Positions 1-13,989 of a stretch of 64,000 bases of DNA are shown here, one piece after another (within the stretch, counting starts at the first letter, position 1; the number at the start of each line of letters is the position of its first letter). The position numbers and the translations under genes were made by a program. Source of the DNA: Bagarius yarrelli (Eukaryota > Chordata > Actinopteri > Siluriformes > Sisoridae); NCBI GenBank assembly GCA_005784505.1, contig VCAZ01000008.1, positions 4,203,763 through 4,267,762 of the forward strand. The letters are read 5' to 3'. The notes under the pieces are model-generated. The model was not told the DNA's origin and ran no database searches. It was given only the letters and a program-made list of their open reading frames with translations.

Positions 1-1189
1 AATATGATAGCTTAGCCTTTACTCCAACCACGTTTAGCAAACTGCTGCTTACTTCATACAAACCCCTGTCTTAAAATTAAACCACATACTGTCACATGTA
101 AAAAGATTTGTGGTGTGTGTGAGTCATATATCAAAAATCTGCTTATTGACTCACAAAGTAGGTCAACATAATAACAAAGCAACTATATTTGGCTATTGTA
201 CTTTCTAGGAAGTAACAGGTTATTTTTAGCATAGATTTAGCAAATACGCAAATAGGATTATCCATAATTGCATCAAAACATCAAAAACTGCATCTTATGA
301 TGTAGTATGATTATATTTCGTATCATTTAATAAGTTCATTAGCTGAAATGTTTACTGTTTGTCCAACAGTGTTGCACTTTCAAAGTTAGCCTGTCAATTT
401 ATAACACGATATCATTAAAAATAGAAATAAATAAATAAGTGATATCATTTCTCTCTTGACCTTTAGAATGCCACAGCTTCCCATTAAACACATGGCTTGT
501 ACAATATTACACAAATTTTATGTGTAAATGTGTTTAGCTAAGAGGCTAAGTGTATGTTGTAGAGCTAAAATGTACAGTGACTTTTCTATAATAATGATTT
601 ATGGTAAAGCATGTAGAATCCCTGACACCATAATGCAAATATAATTTGATTTTAAAGCAATTCTATTTTTACATTTTTAAGCAATATGTAATTGGGACCA
701 AATTTCAAAATGTTTTGTAACTTCAAATGTTTGTAATTTACATATTTGGCACCCTGGTCACAATTTTAATGCACATGTTGCAGATATAAATGATAATTCG
801 TAGAATAAAACTTTTATGCTTTTATGTATGGCTTAATAATGTACTCATACATGTACTAGGGTTGAAATATCCCAGTGCTCAGATGAAGAGTTGGGGATGT
901 TGCATTGTCATTTGTCGTTCAGACTAATAATAAACTTGTAAAGAAAGTAAAAATGTCCTGAATTTGCAGACATTAATATGTGTTTCAGGAGCATTTAGGA
1001 CTCTATAAGCAAAATTACACAGTTTATATTTCAAATCCCACTTCACAATGTTATGATAATCATGGGTTCATTCTGTGCCTTTTAGCCTCAGCTCAGTTCT
1101 ATCTACAGTTTTGTTTTGTTTTTTAAATAAGAAAATAGCACATATTAGTTTAGGCCTGTCCCAGAACCAGACTATGCCCCTTTAAATTG

Positions 1190-1480
1190 TAAAGAACCAA
1201 CACACAAACAGCGGATGTGTGATCACGTCGGAGAAAGCCTGCTGTCGAGTGTTGATTTGCACTGTCTGGCAATTGCCGATGGGGATGCGCGTCAGTTTTA
1301 TAGCCGAGCCTGGAGAAGAGGCGTTGGCAGGCAAAGAAAGCCTTCTCATCAGTGTTTATTAATCACCGGAGTGATATGATACTGTAATGTCGGTGGTATT
1401 TTTACACTCGCCGAGCAGGCACAAAGTGATGCTGGCTACAAGAGGACTTAATGAATTACAAGTCAGCTTTTTAGCATAAA
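1190..1480. promoter_or_regulatory. Higher-complexity non-coding island, enhancer candidate
   Basis: This stretch stands out from its AT-rich surroundings by more CpG and few low-complexity runs. It has no usable open frame. Such islands beside developmental homeobox genes are often conserved enhancers, but conservation cannot be judged from one sequence. It could be unrelated to emx. Confidence 0.25.
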
Positions 1481-4299
1481 CAAAACAGCACAAATATATA
1501 TTAACTATTAGCTAATGTCCTTAAGGCAAAGCTGGCTTGTGTATTTTTGTTGATGCAGCTCTCTAAACGTCTCTGGATTTGCACACATGCATGCACATGA
1601 ATGCATACACACACGTACATCACTCAACACAGTTGCGGTGATGGGAACAATGAGCATTGCAGACTTTTTTTGGGATTCCTTTGTGTGGTCAGTATATGCA
1701 TTCAGGCCTATGATTGATATTCTGTAAGCAAGTGCTGTAAACTGTCAGATGCCTTTATGTAAGCGTCATGACGCGGTTACAACTCTGAGGCTCTGAACAC
1801 TACTATTTATCCAACTGCTGCACTACTCTTAATTAGTTTTTATCATATCAGCAGTTATGACTAGTGTGTGTGTTTTACAAACACATGATATAGACAGAGA
1901 GGTGTTTTGTAAAAAAGCAGAAGTGGAATTTAGACAGTCAGGATAATTGCTATCTAAACACAGAAAGTGCTCTGTTTATTTTGGGTACGCACATTGATTT
2001 GCCAATGTCTGATGCAATGCATTTTGACAAATGAAGAACGGCTTTGAAAAAAAAAAACTCGCCAAGGAACTGAATAATGTCCTCTTTTTGTTGGATTTTA
2101 CAGACTAGATTTCTCTTAATTGGTAAGTATCATAGTACATTAATTAGAACCTTAAAGCTGATTCACAAAAACCAATCAATTATACATCAAGACCTGACTG
2201 GCAGCACCCTATAATTGGGTGACTGCTTTCCTTTTCTCAGATAGCCCACAGCCAATCCACACAGACCAAACAGGTGGCAGCAGAGGAAACAAGCTCTTCC
2301 AGTCCATAAAACTGGCTAACTAGCTCCTGAAACTTGCCAGCCTGTAATTATCCTATAATTTGTGTTGTAAATCACAGTGCCTCTTGTCATGGTATCATCA
2401 GACGTACGGCAATTTTATGCAGCAAATCAACAAAGACAATCCAACAAAAAATGCCAGAGAGACAGAAGATTATTTTGTGAGGCTCTGATGACTCAGGAAA
2501 TGATGTTTCCATTATCCTTTCACATTGATTAATTACTTGTTTTGTATGACTATTGACATGTTTAGAGCTTCATAAATGGTGCCCATTTGGAAAAAGCGTC
2601 TGCATTTTCTAAGATTATAATCATGTATGAGATGAAACAGAACATGTTAAATGATGTTAGAATGGACTTTCCCTTCCTCATGTCCAGACACCCCCATGCT
2701 CGAGTGTTCCTCTTGCTCTTTATATTACCAGCAATGTGCTGAGCTTTCGTGATTATATTTATATAATGTTTTTTTGCTCTTAGATACATTCCAGAGCAAA
2801 AATGTGAACATAAGCAGTGATTCAGCAATTTTTATGTATCACACATCTCTACTAACCATGATGATTGAGTAAATTCTGTTAAAGTCAAAGATCGTGTTTG
2901 ATATTTAATATTTAAATAGAAAAAGTATTCAAACTGTTATTGGAAGATAATAATCAATAGGATGGGTTAATTTGCAATAAGAGCATGTCCGACATTTTTA
3001 TTCCCCTTTTAACATGACAATTTTTTTTTACTAAAGAATGACTGCAATTATTTTTATCCAGTGCTAATTACATTTAATTTTGTGGAACAGCCTCCAAACA
3101 TTATCTAAACATGTCATGTTACTATGCAATTAAAAGCCCTTCCTTCCTGAAGACTTTCCCATCTTAGAAACTAAACGCTGTGTGAGGGTGTTCATTTACG
3201 TCAAACTATTACAAATAATTAGCATCAGTGAAACCTTATAGGAGTTAACTTTAATAAGTTAATTATACATGACATTACCAATAGCTTTACTGCTTATATT
3301 TTGATCAACCAAAAAATAAGCAGCAAATCTTGTTTATATAGAAACATTAGCATAGTCGAACAAGGACAATATGTGACTTCCATGTGATTTCTTGCAGCTG
3401 ATTCTGTCAGATTTACTGTTATCAAAAAATGAATCAACACCTTCTGACCAAACAGATTTAAAAAGTTTAACAGCACTGCGATATGACATGCTGTTTATTA
3501 TTGCAGGAAAAAAAACGTGTTTCACTCTGCACATAATTCTCATTTTCGAATCATGACATCAGATGACATAAACCTAATAAATGAATGTGGAAATGCTTCA
3601 CTCCCAGCATTTATCTGGCAACAGTTCTGGGTTAGATAAAAGACGGCTGGTTGCAGCTTGTTGCTCAATAATTGGTTCAATTATTTGAGTAATCATATGA
3701 TTAACTCTCATTAAAACATTAATTTAGCAGTATAGTCTGTTTTGAAGTTGTGGAATTATTTCAAGCAAAGTCCACAACATTAAAAATTGAAGCTTTCATA
3801 TTTAATGTGTGGGATGAATTGCTGTAAGCGAAGCTGTGAGAAATCACCGTTTGTGCCCTAAAACTCTCAGGACATGTCTGCAAATGCAGATTTACTTTCC
3901 TCACCCTTACTGCAAACCTAGTCTACAGGCTTTAATCTCTAAAATACGATATTTTATAATATTTACTGACAAATGTGCGTGATTATCAGTTTGACTTAAA
4001 CATAACATTTTATTTTTTTATATTTTTTTAGTTTTTCCTTTTTTATATAAGTGGATGGCACCAAATGATTGAGCTACCGAACCTATTGTATTGCTTTGGA
4101 CCCGTATACATCACTTTCACACGATTTGTCATGAGATGGAACAGGAATGTACATATAAGAATACGAAATTTTCAAAGATATAAATAAGTAATATTTTGCT
4201 AGCACTTAAAAAAAAAACCCTGACAATAGCGGTTATTGTTTGCTAATGAATCGCAGAACACGAATCAGCTCTGCAGCAACGGATCAAATTAGCGTGCTT

Positions 4300-4560
4300 T
4301 AGCGGAACTACTTGACTTAATGGCGCTGGCGAAAGAACACAGACTTGTCTCTACACCTCCAAGATTTGCTACCATCTGTTCCTTTGTTTACACCTCGCCG
4401 TTTCCACGGCAACGAAAGGAGGCAGGTAGAAGTGGAAAATAGTTCGACTTCATGGCTGCACTCCATAACTGAACACTTCTTTATAATGAACTGGGAGAGC
4501 ACAAGATTTATTCTGAGACGGCAACTGAAAATAGAAGCACACATTTAGTGGGTGTCGTGC
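4300..4560. promoter_or_regulatory. Non-coding island with an RFX X-box-like motif
   Basis: At 4400-4413 the sequence GTTTCCACGGCAAC fits the palindromic X-box consensus GTTNCC-N(0-3)-GGNAAC bound by RFX factors. The surrounding 260 bases are less AT-rich than the flanks. The short frames on both strands (67-75 codons) show no family resemblance and are taken as chance. Regulatory function is an inference. Confidence 0.35.
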
Positions 4561-6508
4561 TTGGAACTCGTGATAGCCACAGTCATATGTTTTTAAACGA
4601 AAAGTGTGAAAGTTCACAAAATGCAGTAATAGCTTTGTCTCACATCAAACAATAGCATTATTTGCCTACTAGCTTTCGCTTACTGTTGGCATTACTTGCG
4701 TTTATCCTGAAATAATCTGAAGTGTCTTGCTCTCAGGTCTGAAAATTATTCATGCTTTGGATCTAAAGGGTGCTGTATTTTCACAAATTATGAAAAATAT
4801 GCATCATTTGTTCCTACATTGTCTTTCACAGTTTATATGCATAAACCATGATAATGAGGCTGTCTTTTGTGAAGAGGTGGTGAGAAAGATGCCGAACATG
4901 TCTCGGTTGCGCCCCGGCCTGAAGAATTAACAGGTGTAAATCACAACGCATTAAGGTGACATGGATTAATTTTTCAGTTGGTAGAATTTAAAGCCCAGAG
5001 CCTTTAACTCATGAGAGCTGGAACTCATCTGTTTTCCAACCTTGCAAACACACCCAGACGTGAAAAAAGATGGATCGGAGGTGAGAATCACACAACAGAT
5101 GAAAATAATTAGGCCCTACTTGGAGGACAGATTTAATGAGGACGGCTTTAATGGGCAGGCAAGAAAATCACTACAGTTTCAACATGGTTAGGTTAATTTT
5201 AAACACAAAAATAACGAATATTGCATATCGGCACTTATCACTATATCCATTATTTTTATAAAGATAAATATGTATGTGATTGTCTGGGTTTGATTTGTTT
5301 GGCTATGCTGTTTTTATTTAAGCCCAGTAGATAAACTTAATAATTAAGGCAAACAAGTGTCTTTAATGAGTAATAAAGATGGGGAAGAAATATCGGAAAA
5401 ATATTTTTTAATGATGATTACAAAAAAAAAACAAGACTATAAATAATTTTAACAAATCACTTCTTTACTAAGTAGAGAAAAGTGATGAATAATCCCTCAG
5501 TCAGGTCGTTGTTTATTATCTAATAATCTGCAGGAAACAAATACAAAACAAGCATTTTAAGACAATGACAGATAGAAATGAATTGGTAGGGCTACAGTGC
5601 AATCTCTTGTCCTCATTAAACCCAGATTCTGTCATGCAGTGCTACAAACCGTTTCAGAAACTTAAATGACACTACAAACGTCCTTATTCATATGTAAAAA
5701 ATGATTGTTTTTCAATTAGTCATACTCTTCTGTTGATTTCGTTTGAATCATAATAAAAACACACAAAAAATGAGTCTTGCTTAAACCCTGACGTCAGTGA
5801 AACTTGGCACTCAAATGCATAGAAAAGTTTGCTCATTCTGAACAAATAAAAACTATTTTAAGTATTCAGCTGACCTAATGTGCTTAACAGGTGACTTTGA
5901 AATTTGTCAGATCTGCATCCATGCCGTATGTTCGTTAAAAAAAACCTGCTGGAGGTTAAAACCCAATTATCGTTTTTAAAACATTGCATAACACAGATTC
6001 ACAAAATATCTTAATGTACACCTAAGGCTGAGATTTAAACTTCGGTAGATAATTAAACTATGCGGTCGAGCAGTTTGACAATTTAATAGTACAAAACAAA
6101 CAACTCATCCATCAGAATGTTGTCTTAACCAGCATAAACATAATACACTGAGATGGAAATGTTCAAGTGGACGGTAAGGAAAGGGGGATGGAGTGAAAAA
6201 CTAGATGCTCTTTGATGCTCTGTGATGGAGTCCCAAACTGTAGAGGTCTGTTTGTATTGCATACGAAAAGTCTCGGAATCAAATCTTTTGGAGCAGTTTG
6301 GGATGAGGCATCCTCGATGTGTCCGCTCGCGTAAATTTTTTAGCTGACAGAACAGATTTCCGTTCCTTAGTTTTAACAGCCAAGGCTGTTCATGATTAGG
6401 GCTGGAACTCGAATGGTATTAGCGTAGTTTGTTTATCATTTCTTCTCTGTTCTTTTCCTACCAACTATGTCGGAGCAGTAGAAAGATATTGGAGACGTGT
6501 TGATGAAG

Positions 6509-9500
6509 TTAGTCCTCGGAGATGACGTCTATATCATCTGTGCTGCCCTGCTGAGTAGCTACTCTCCAGCGGTTCACATGCTGATTGCCCTTTCTCTTCT
6601 GCTGCAGCTCGGGTGATTCCTCCTCCAGTTTCTGCCTCTTGTGCTTGGTTCTCCGGTTCTGAAACCATACCTTCACCTTTGAAAGACAAAAATCATTTTT
6701 ATTTCAAACCATCAAATCATCACTAGATTAGTTTAGATTGGGATAATTTGTTTTTGTCATGGATTATTTCTAATGCTCTATCTGTTACTAAGTACACTTC
6801 ACTGAACCCCTTTCTTCAGCTGCCATAAAATGTGTAATAGTCTAAAGAATTCTAAAGGATGTACAAGGTTTTTATATATGTTTTACATAACAGTCTAATC
6901 TCTTTATACTCTGTCCTTTTTTTTTATACAAAGACAGCGACGTTGTTCCTATTGATACATTAGAAATAATGGCACATGTATAAAGGGTTTGCCGATTGCA
7001 GCTGTTGATGTGGTCGTGTCTGATCCTGCCGACGCAGAAAGCTTTTATATTAAGGCTATGGTAGTCTGTTATGTGGAACATGCTCCGTTATCTATGTGGA
7101 TGTTGTAACAATTTCAGATAAAATAAAAGAGTTGAGCTGCTCCTCTTTTAAAGAATTTGCTACATGTTAAAATACCTCTAAGCTAACCTGAGTCAACTAA
7201 ATACGTTGAGCTGTTGCAGCTCATCAGCAGCACTTGCGTCAACAAGCATGTGTGTGTAACGCTGATTGTGAAATCCAACTGTAAATGCGTGTTGACTACA
7301 TGTCTTGACATTTTTTATGCCTAACCCAGAATAGTGAAGGGGTGACTGACTTCCGTCCTCTGATGACATGTAATGAGACCTAAAGAAAGCGCATTGATAA
7401 GAATGTGCACGTTCACCACATCCTGCTGGCTTATTAATGTGGAATGGTTACATGTCTATTTCTTTATTTGTGTGTGTATGTGTGTTTTAGAACTGCTTAG
7501 TTGGTCTTGTTTTTCGTTTTATCTCTCTTACCTGGGTCTCGGTAAGGCAGAGGCCATTGGCCAGCTGCTTGCGCTCTGCACCCACTACATAGTGATTCTT
7601 CTCAAAAGCGCGCTCCAGCCTCAGCAGCTGTGAGGGGGAGAAGGCCGTGCGGATGCGCTTGGGCTTGCGCGAGAACGGTCCATGCAGCAGCAGGTTTTCC
7701 GGGCTGCTGTCCTCACCTGTGCAAAAAAATCATGAAAGATGTACAGGATGAGAGACGTCTGGCAAAGAAGTAAAGTAACTCCATGTCATTTTTTGGTTTG
7801 TAAATAGTCCGATTATATTGTCATCCTTGTGACTGCTATCATAGTGCATCGTATTTCATAAGCATATTTTTTTATTTTATTATAAAAAAGATTATTTTTA
7901 AATTAAAATGATTAGCAGAAATAAGACTTCTTTTATATTAACTTGTTATTATCACATAATGTTTTTGGAGTTTATAAGAAAAATGGATAAGGCAAAGTAG
8001 TGTGAATTTCAGAATTGCTAGTATTGGTAGTTAGTGCTAAGCTCATCCATTCAGGGAAAGCATGCTCAAAAGAGTTAGTTTTACTGAAAGGAGAGGCATT
8101 CAGATGTTTTTTCCGTCACCCTGATTTTCATACAAATGCATGGCTGTAACGTCTCAATGTCGCATCGTAAGTAAATATCTTAGCATGAAAAGATGTAAAA
8201 ACAATTGATCTGAATTTTGATAGGCAGTTAAGCAAATGTGAAACCCCCACATTTTGTCTGATTTCTTTCAACATAGGGCTATAGGAAAATGCGGTCATTA
8301 TCAGTTTTGTAGGGTGTGTGACCTCCATCCCACCGCAGACTACATCTGGCAAGCCAAGTCCATATGCCGTTTATTAAAAAACACACAGAAGCGACGAAGC
8401 ATTTTTCATAAACAAATGGATCTATAACTCAGTGATGGGATGTGTCTGCTCTGAAAAGAATATTCAGCATAATCACAACCGCAGGCACGCTCAAACAAAG
8501 TTGGTGCAGTCCGAGCGGTTAAAGCTTTGGACAATGCAGGCCACTGAGGTGGGACATGATGAGCTATTGTTAATGAAAAACTAGCCAAAATGTATCAGAG
8601 TGCAGGTGTGCATCAGCAGTTTATAATCAGCATACAAATCTTCTGAATAGAGGTTTTAACTTTAACCGCATTATTGGAAATTACCTAGGTATACAAACAG
8701 GTTATGGTGTATTTAAATTTCATGGTGCCAACATCTGTCACGGTGCAGAGATTTTTAATTGTTAAAGCAAGTAGAAAAATTTTAAATCAATAGAAATTGA
8801 TCTACAACTAAATCTAATTAAAGTAGATTTAAAGTAACTATGTTTATACTTCTTTTCAGCAGTTTTGCTGTGCTTGTGAACATAAGGCATTTAATATACA
8901 TTACATTTCTGACATAGCATGACATCCACAGTGGATGAAAAATAAATAATTGCAAAGACCAGAATTTATCTGGATCTAAAAACAACGCATCTGAGTTGAT
9001 TTTTCTGGACAAGTATTACACCTCTACTGGGAAATAATTCAACTTCAAAGACCGCTTTAGCCAGCCTAACGATATAGTCTCAGCACCAGTGCCATAAGGG
9101 AAATGATCTAGTCTCAGCAACTGTGTATGTGAAGCCCATGAAAATAAAGAACTAGTTTGAATCCATAGACAAATTTGCTAGTTTGTTTACAGAGAATGTG
9201 TGAAAAAAAAGTCTTAGGGCAGCATATAGTTTACTCAGAGGTTAGCAGAGAGCCTAATAAGGTATGCACTTTAACTTCTTTACTGGCGGGTGCGTATTAT
9301 CTGCCACTGAACTGTCATTGACAGTTGTTTTCATCTGGAGTACTGAAAAACCCTTTGTACATCAGACCAAAAATGCAGGTAGCTTGGCTGAGTGGTAAAA
9401 ATGTAAACAGTCCCATGAGGTCAAAAGGTGTTGAAAAGTCATCCTGAAACTACAATCGAGGTGCTCTGACGTGCCACAAGGGCGAAAACAAACACAGCAC

Positions 9501-12500
9501 TGTTGCTTTTTAAAGCCATACCGGACCTACTTGAATATAGAGCTTAGTTATTATTTGGCTTTGCTTGTTCTGTATCTTATTGAGCTTGGCATCGTCTACA
9601 TGTGTGGTATCACCTTGCGGTCTCCTTCGAGAGAGCTGATGGAACATTGTGTCGGGTAGTGATGGAGATTTAGGCCTCCCGAAGAGCCAGCAGCCCCTCC
9701 GGAGGCTTGGGCTCAAACAGTCTCTGGCCTATCCATGGCAAGGATGCCCCCGCCATGAGGAAAAGAGAACCAGATGGCACCCAGATCAGCTTTACTAGCA
9801 TTCCCCTGGCACAAACAAGCTTGGTCTTGTCAGTACTGCTCTCATTAAATGCAGGGAAAAGGGTGGCATACAGTGGGAAATAAAGACACACTGGATCATT
9901 TGGTCTGCAAGCATAGTGCAACAGCTGCCAATTTAGCCGTCCCTTCACAGATTAAATTAGACTAAAATTTGAATACAGTCTGATTACACACCATAATAAT
10001 ATATATATACAGATAATTTGTAAAAAAGAAAAGATATACAAATATTTTTGTATGTAAGTTATTATTTTGAATAAAATAAAACTTTTTTAAATAAAAAAAG
10101 ACAAAAGGTTTTACTGGTCACTAGGTAACAATTGAAAAATTGGCCTTCAACGAATACCCTGTTTTATTACATTTATTTTGATTTTATTAATTTTAGTCAC
10201 AAAAAAGTCAATTAAAGTTTTGTTTCATGCAGCAATAAGTTGCCTTGTATTTTAAAGTAACACGATACTGCATGAATCCTCAGGAAATACAATCTTTTTA
10301 AATAGAGCGTTCTGTTACCCCAGTCTTAACCAACACAACAGACTGCTACATGCACCCATAACACAAAATCTTGCATATGTACAACAGCAGACCAGACATG
10401 GATCCTGTTTACATTGTGCTGCATGAGAGATCTAAAGACATGGTCGCATGGTTTTTCCTTGTTCAGGAAATGACCGAGTTAAAAATCCTTTATAAACATC
10501 AGTGCTGACAAAAAAGTGACACTTATGTTGGGTAATCCTTTCCCATTCAATCCCCTCGGCTATCTTTAGCCTTGTCCAAACAATGTTTTTCTAGGTTATT
10601 GGACACCATCAGTGAGAGGATCATTCCTGTCCATAAACAAAGAGCCTCCATCTGAGTCCCCGGATCTGAGTAACAGTGGCAACAACCTCAGACTTCCACC
10701 AATTACCTGAGACCTATATGCCCCAAGGGCCTTTGGTTGAGCTTAGTGCGTCACCCAGTACACCTGATGGGGCTGAGCTTTCTCACTTTGCCTTGCAGCA
10801 AGGACAGCCATGTCAGAAGCAGCAAGTCTGTTGCTTTAACAAATTACCTTATAAGCGAGACCACCCACCAGTTTTATTCGCTAAACATTAAAACAAACAA
10901 CACAGTCAAATGATCCGAGTGCAAAGAAAAAGATCTGATTACTGTCTACATATTCCGCTAAATTGATGGATATGATCTCATGTTTTAGATTAGCGTTTTA
11001 ACACCAGGCTTTTTATGCAAAAAATACTACACTCACCTTCTCACACTGAATTAATTATCATACATGACAATTCAGCTGTGACTATTTCCCCATTAAAAAA
11101 ACACATTATTTTACTTAACAGCATGTTTTACATATATCATGATTTGTTGCTCTACTAAAATTATACCACATTTTTAAAATGGTTTTCTAGTTAACTATTG
11201 AAATTAGTTATAATCTGTAGTTAATACAAGCTTTATTTAATATAATCTATCGTTATGATCTAGAATGATTAGGAATAGACCAGGCATTGATGAGTCCTGT
11301 AACAAACCCTAATGATTAAAAGAATTGCTCTGTTTTCCATACGAAGAGCCGTTTCGTCAGCAAATGTTTGTTTTTCTGAAAGAAATTTCAAATAAAAAAA
11401 GCTAACCTTCAAATCAATTATTTTTGTCTTAACAGTGTTTGTTATATTGTTTATCTTCTAAATAATTAAATAGCTTATTGATTATTACTATTACATCTTT
11501 TTTAACAAATAAAAAATAAATACAATGGAATATATCTTAATGTTTGTTTAATTAGTTTCTGATAATTATGTACATTTACAACTACCTCACCTTCTTTAAT
11601 AATTTCATTGTCTTTTATGTGTTTTTCTGTAATATGGGATATATTTCTAAAAAATAAATTACACATTAAACTTTTTTTTAACTTTTTAACTTTTTTACTT
11701 TTTTTGTACTGTAAATTTTCTAATTAAATTAAAATTATGTTTGGTGATTTTTGCTTAACCTTGTGAGTTACTTCGTTTTAACTATTTAGAATTTTCTACA
11801 GCTTCATACACATCATTTTCTGAGAGTGCAATCCTTTACACGCACGCGCTTATACACAGACACAGACACAAACACAAGCAAACACACACACATACACACA
11901 GACATTTAATTCGCGTACTGGGAAAAGGTTTTATTCTTCTAGTGGATTGACACGTGATCGAAACTTTTTTTATTATTAGGTCTGATCACTGTGTGTTTTT
12001 ATGTAAAATCTACACTGAAGAAAAAAAACAATACAATGCGTGGTATGTAAATGTTGGGTTAGTTTGTGGTATAGTTCATTTTAAATATAGGAAAATAAAC
12101 GAAATTTGATTTCCAGATTGCAATATCTTAAAATAACACACCTGATTTAACTGTGAGAGATAAAAGATGCAAAATAATTAAGAAACAAAAGTAAATATGT
12201 TCTTTTTTTAATTAAGTTTTACTCTTATTGGAAAATGATCAGATGCCTGAGATTAGATTTTTTAAAAGATGCTGGAGAGCCACAGTTATGTAATTTTCCT
12301 GATTAATACTGACCTTGAAAGCGATGCCCAAGGTATCGGTTTCTGAGCACCCAGGGGTAGAAGTGCAGACTGTCCCGCTGGTGTGGACTGAAGAAGGGCT
12401 GGGTGGGAATAGGCAGGTGCCGCAGCGTCAGCGATGAGTTGGCCGGGTGGGAGCCCGGATCTGGGAACATCATGTCCGCGTTAAGGTTCCCGTACATCGT

Positions 12501-12659
12501 CCGAGCTGAGTTCTGAAAGCAGCTGCCGAACGGTGCTGGATGCACAGATTCAGTGTATCTCAGAGCAGTGGGACGTATCGGTTCATCTCCAGCGCTGGAG
12601 GAGTTTGAGTCTTTTCCGACCAGAGATTCAATCGTAAAACACTTTTTGTGTTGGAACAT
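6509..12659 (-). CDS. emx3: Empty-spiracles-type homeobox protein (Emx3/Emx1 family)
   Basis: Transcription factor for forebrain patterning. Three exons on the minus strand: 12659-12314, 7716-7532 and 6676-6509, giving 232 residues with phases that fit (346+185+168 nt). The start was chosen at MFQ because the N-terminus then reads FTIESLV (residues 8-14), an Eh1-like motif typical of Emx. Exon 1 also contains the hexapeptide-like FYPWVLRNR near its end. The homeodomain lies at about 133-193, split by the last intron between TETQ and VKVWFQNRR, the usual Emx intron position. The C-terminus ends in DIDVISED, as Emx proteins do. Introns of 4.6 kb and 0.86 kb. The Emx assignment is firm. The choice of emx3 over emx1 rests on the C-terminus and on recalled zebrafish linkage to the neighbouring genes, and is less sure. 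Confidence 0.93.
9560..9960. promoter_or_regulatory. Non-coding island in emx intron 1 (first)
   Basis: Inside the 4.6 kb first intron this stretch is clearly richer in G+C and in complex sequence than its flanks. A 92-codon minus-strand frame crosses it, but it has no family resemblance and no splice context that joins emx. It is an intronic enhancer candidate or a decayed repeat; I cannot tell which without a multi-species alignment. Confidence 0.25.
10520..10890. promoter_or_regulatory. Non-coding island in emx intron 1 (second)
   Basis: A second GC-richer block in emx intron 1, flanked by long AT-rich stretches. The 71-codon plus-strand frame at 10676-10891 is not similar to anything I know. 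Reported as a possible cis-regulatory element on composition and location only. Confidence 0.25.
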
Positions 12660-13250
12660 TATTGTGCGATTGGTTTTAAAATTACGGTTTCTGGATAAAA
12701 CTAATTCCCCCTGCGCGAGAAAAAAAAAAACTGTTTCGAAAATCCCTATCAAATTTCCAAAAGATGGTTTCTGGAATTAATCAGAGTCTTTTTGAAATCC
12801 ATAACTTCATGTGCGCGACATTCCTCTCAGCTGTAAATGTACAGCCGCGCGTCCGAAATGGGGATGCAGCAGCAGCACTGTCTTCTCTGACTCCAAATCC
12901 GGACAGCTTGCTGATATTGACCTTACAATGTCATCTAATGTTCATTCAAAACTCAGCTTAAGAGTGTCGCGACAACAGTCACTTCAGGTAATGGCCACAC
13001 GCCGTCGGTTTGCTTCGTCTGCAATGTACTGCAAATGCGCGGAACACCTTGTGCACTAATATGATCGATGAACAGACAGCTATTGAGCTCCAGCCTGTCA
13101 TTCAGTCACTCACTAACCTCAATACCTGCTCCCCGCTCAGCACGCTGAGGTGTGGTACGCATGCGCACAAGCAGCCACGCATACGCCAAGTACACAGCCA
13201 TTTTGTTCAGGTTAAATCACAGCCGCGTCATTTATCAGTAACCAAAAATG
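12660..13250 (-). promoter_or_regulatory. emx 5' UTR and promoter-proximal region
   Basis: Directly upstream of the emx start codon the sequence becomes CpG-containing (for example 12840-12860 and 13005-13045 and 13140-13230) compared with the AT-rich DNA beyond 13250. This fits a CpG-type promoter for emx. No transcription start could be fixed. Several short plus-strand frames here look like chance. Confidence 0.45.
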
Positions 13251-13989
13251 TTTTTAATAGATAAATCAAAAGTAGCTTTATCTTCTTTAAAAAGTTTTTA
13301 TAAGCAATATGTATGTGCAATAAGGGGGTCAGTCGCACAGTTAATTAAGATTTAATTGATTTAATTATTTTACATTTGGATAAAATTATTTAAAAAAAAA
13401 ACAAGTTTGAAATAAGTCAAATTATATAACAAATCTTATATAATTTATTTGTTAAAGCTGTTTACGGTGTTTTCTATGCTTTACAAGTGAACAATTATAG
13501 TTGCTGATCTCTATAGGTGGCAGATCACTATGATTCCGCGTTTTTTTCTAAATTTAGATAAATATTCTAAATTAAATATGAATGAATCAAGTTGAATAAA
13601 CTAAAACTTAAACAATGTCAAAGCAAATCATATCGACTCAAATTTTTTGGTTAAGGAAATTATTTTAGAAGCTCTTCACTAGAAAATATCGTATTATATA
13701 TTTTTCTGTAGTTTGATCGTCGTTAGATATGCAGTAGACTATTAATGCAAATAGAACCTATAGAACAAATACTGATTAATAAAAAGTAAATCAATTGATT
13801 TGTTAGGGGGTGCCATTAAAATAATTTGCTTAATTAATTGCTTTGCATAAACTCGACGTTTATTGTTTCTCAATCTTATTGCTAGGTTTTCTGTTCGTGA
13901 GCTTGTTCTCTCTCTCGCCTGTAGCCACAGAGAGGCAATAACGAACACAGGGAATTGGGAGGAAGTTCAGCATACGGAGTTTATAAACG

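Larger units (their letters stand above)
1..6508. other. Gene-free region downstream of emx
   Basis: No open frame here has splice sites or family similarity that would support a gene. The sequence is AT-rich with scattered homopolymer runs. Two stretches, about 1190-1480 and 4300-4560, are of higher complexity and less AT-rich and are listed separately. The lower part directly downstream of 6509 probably contains the emx 3' UTR, but I could not fix its end. Confidence 0.6.
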
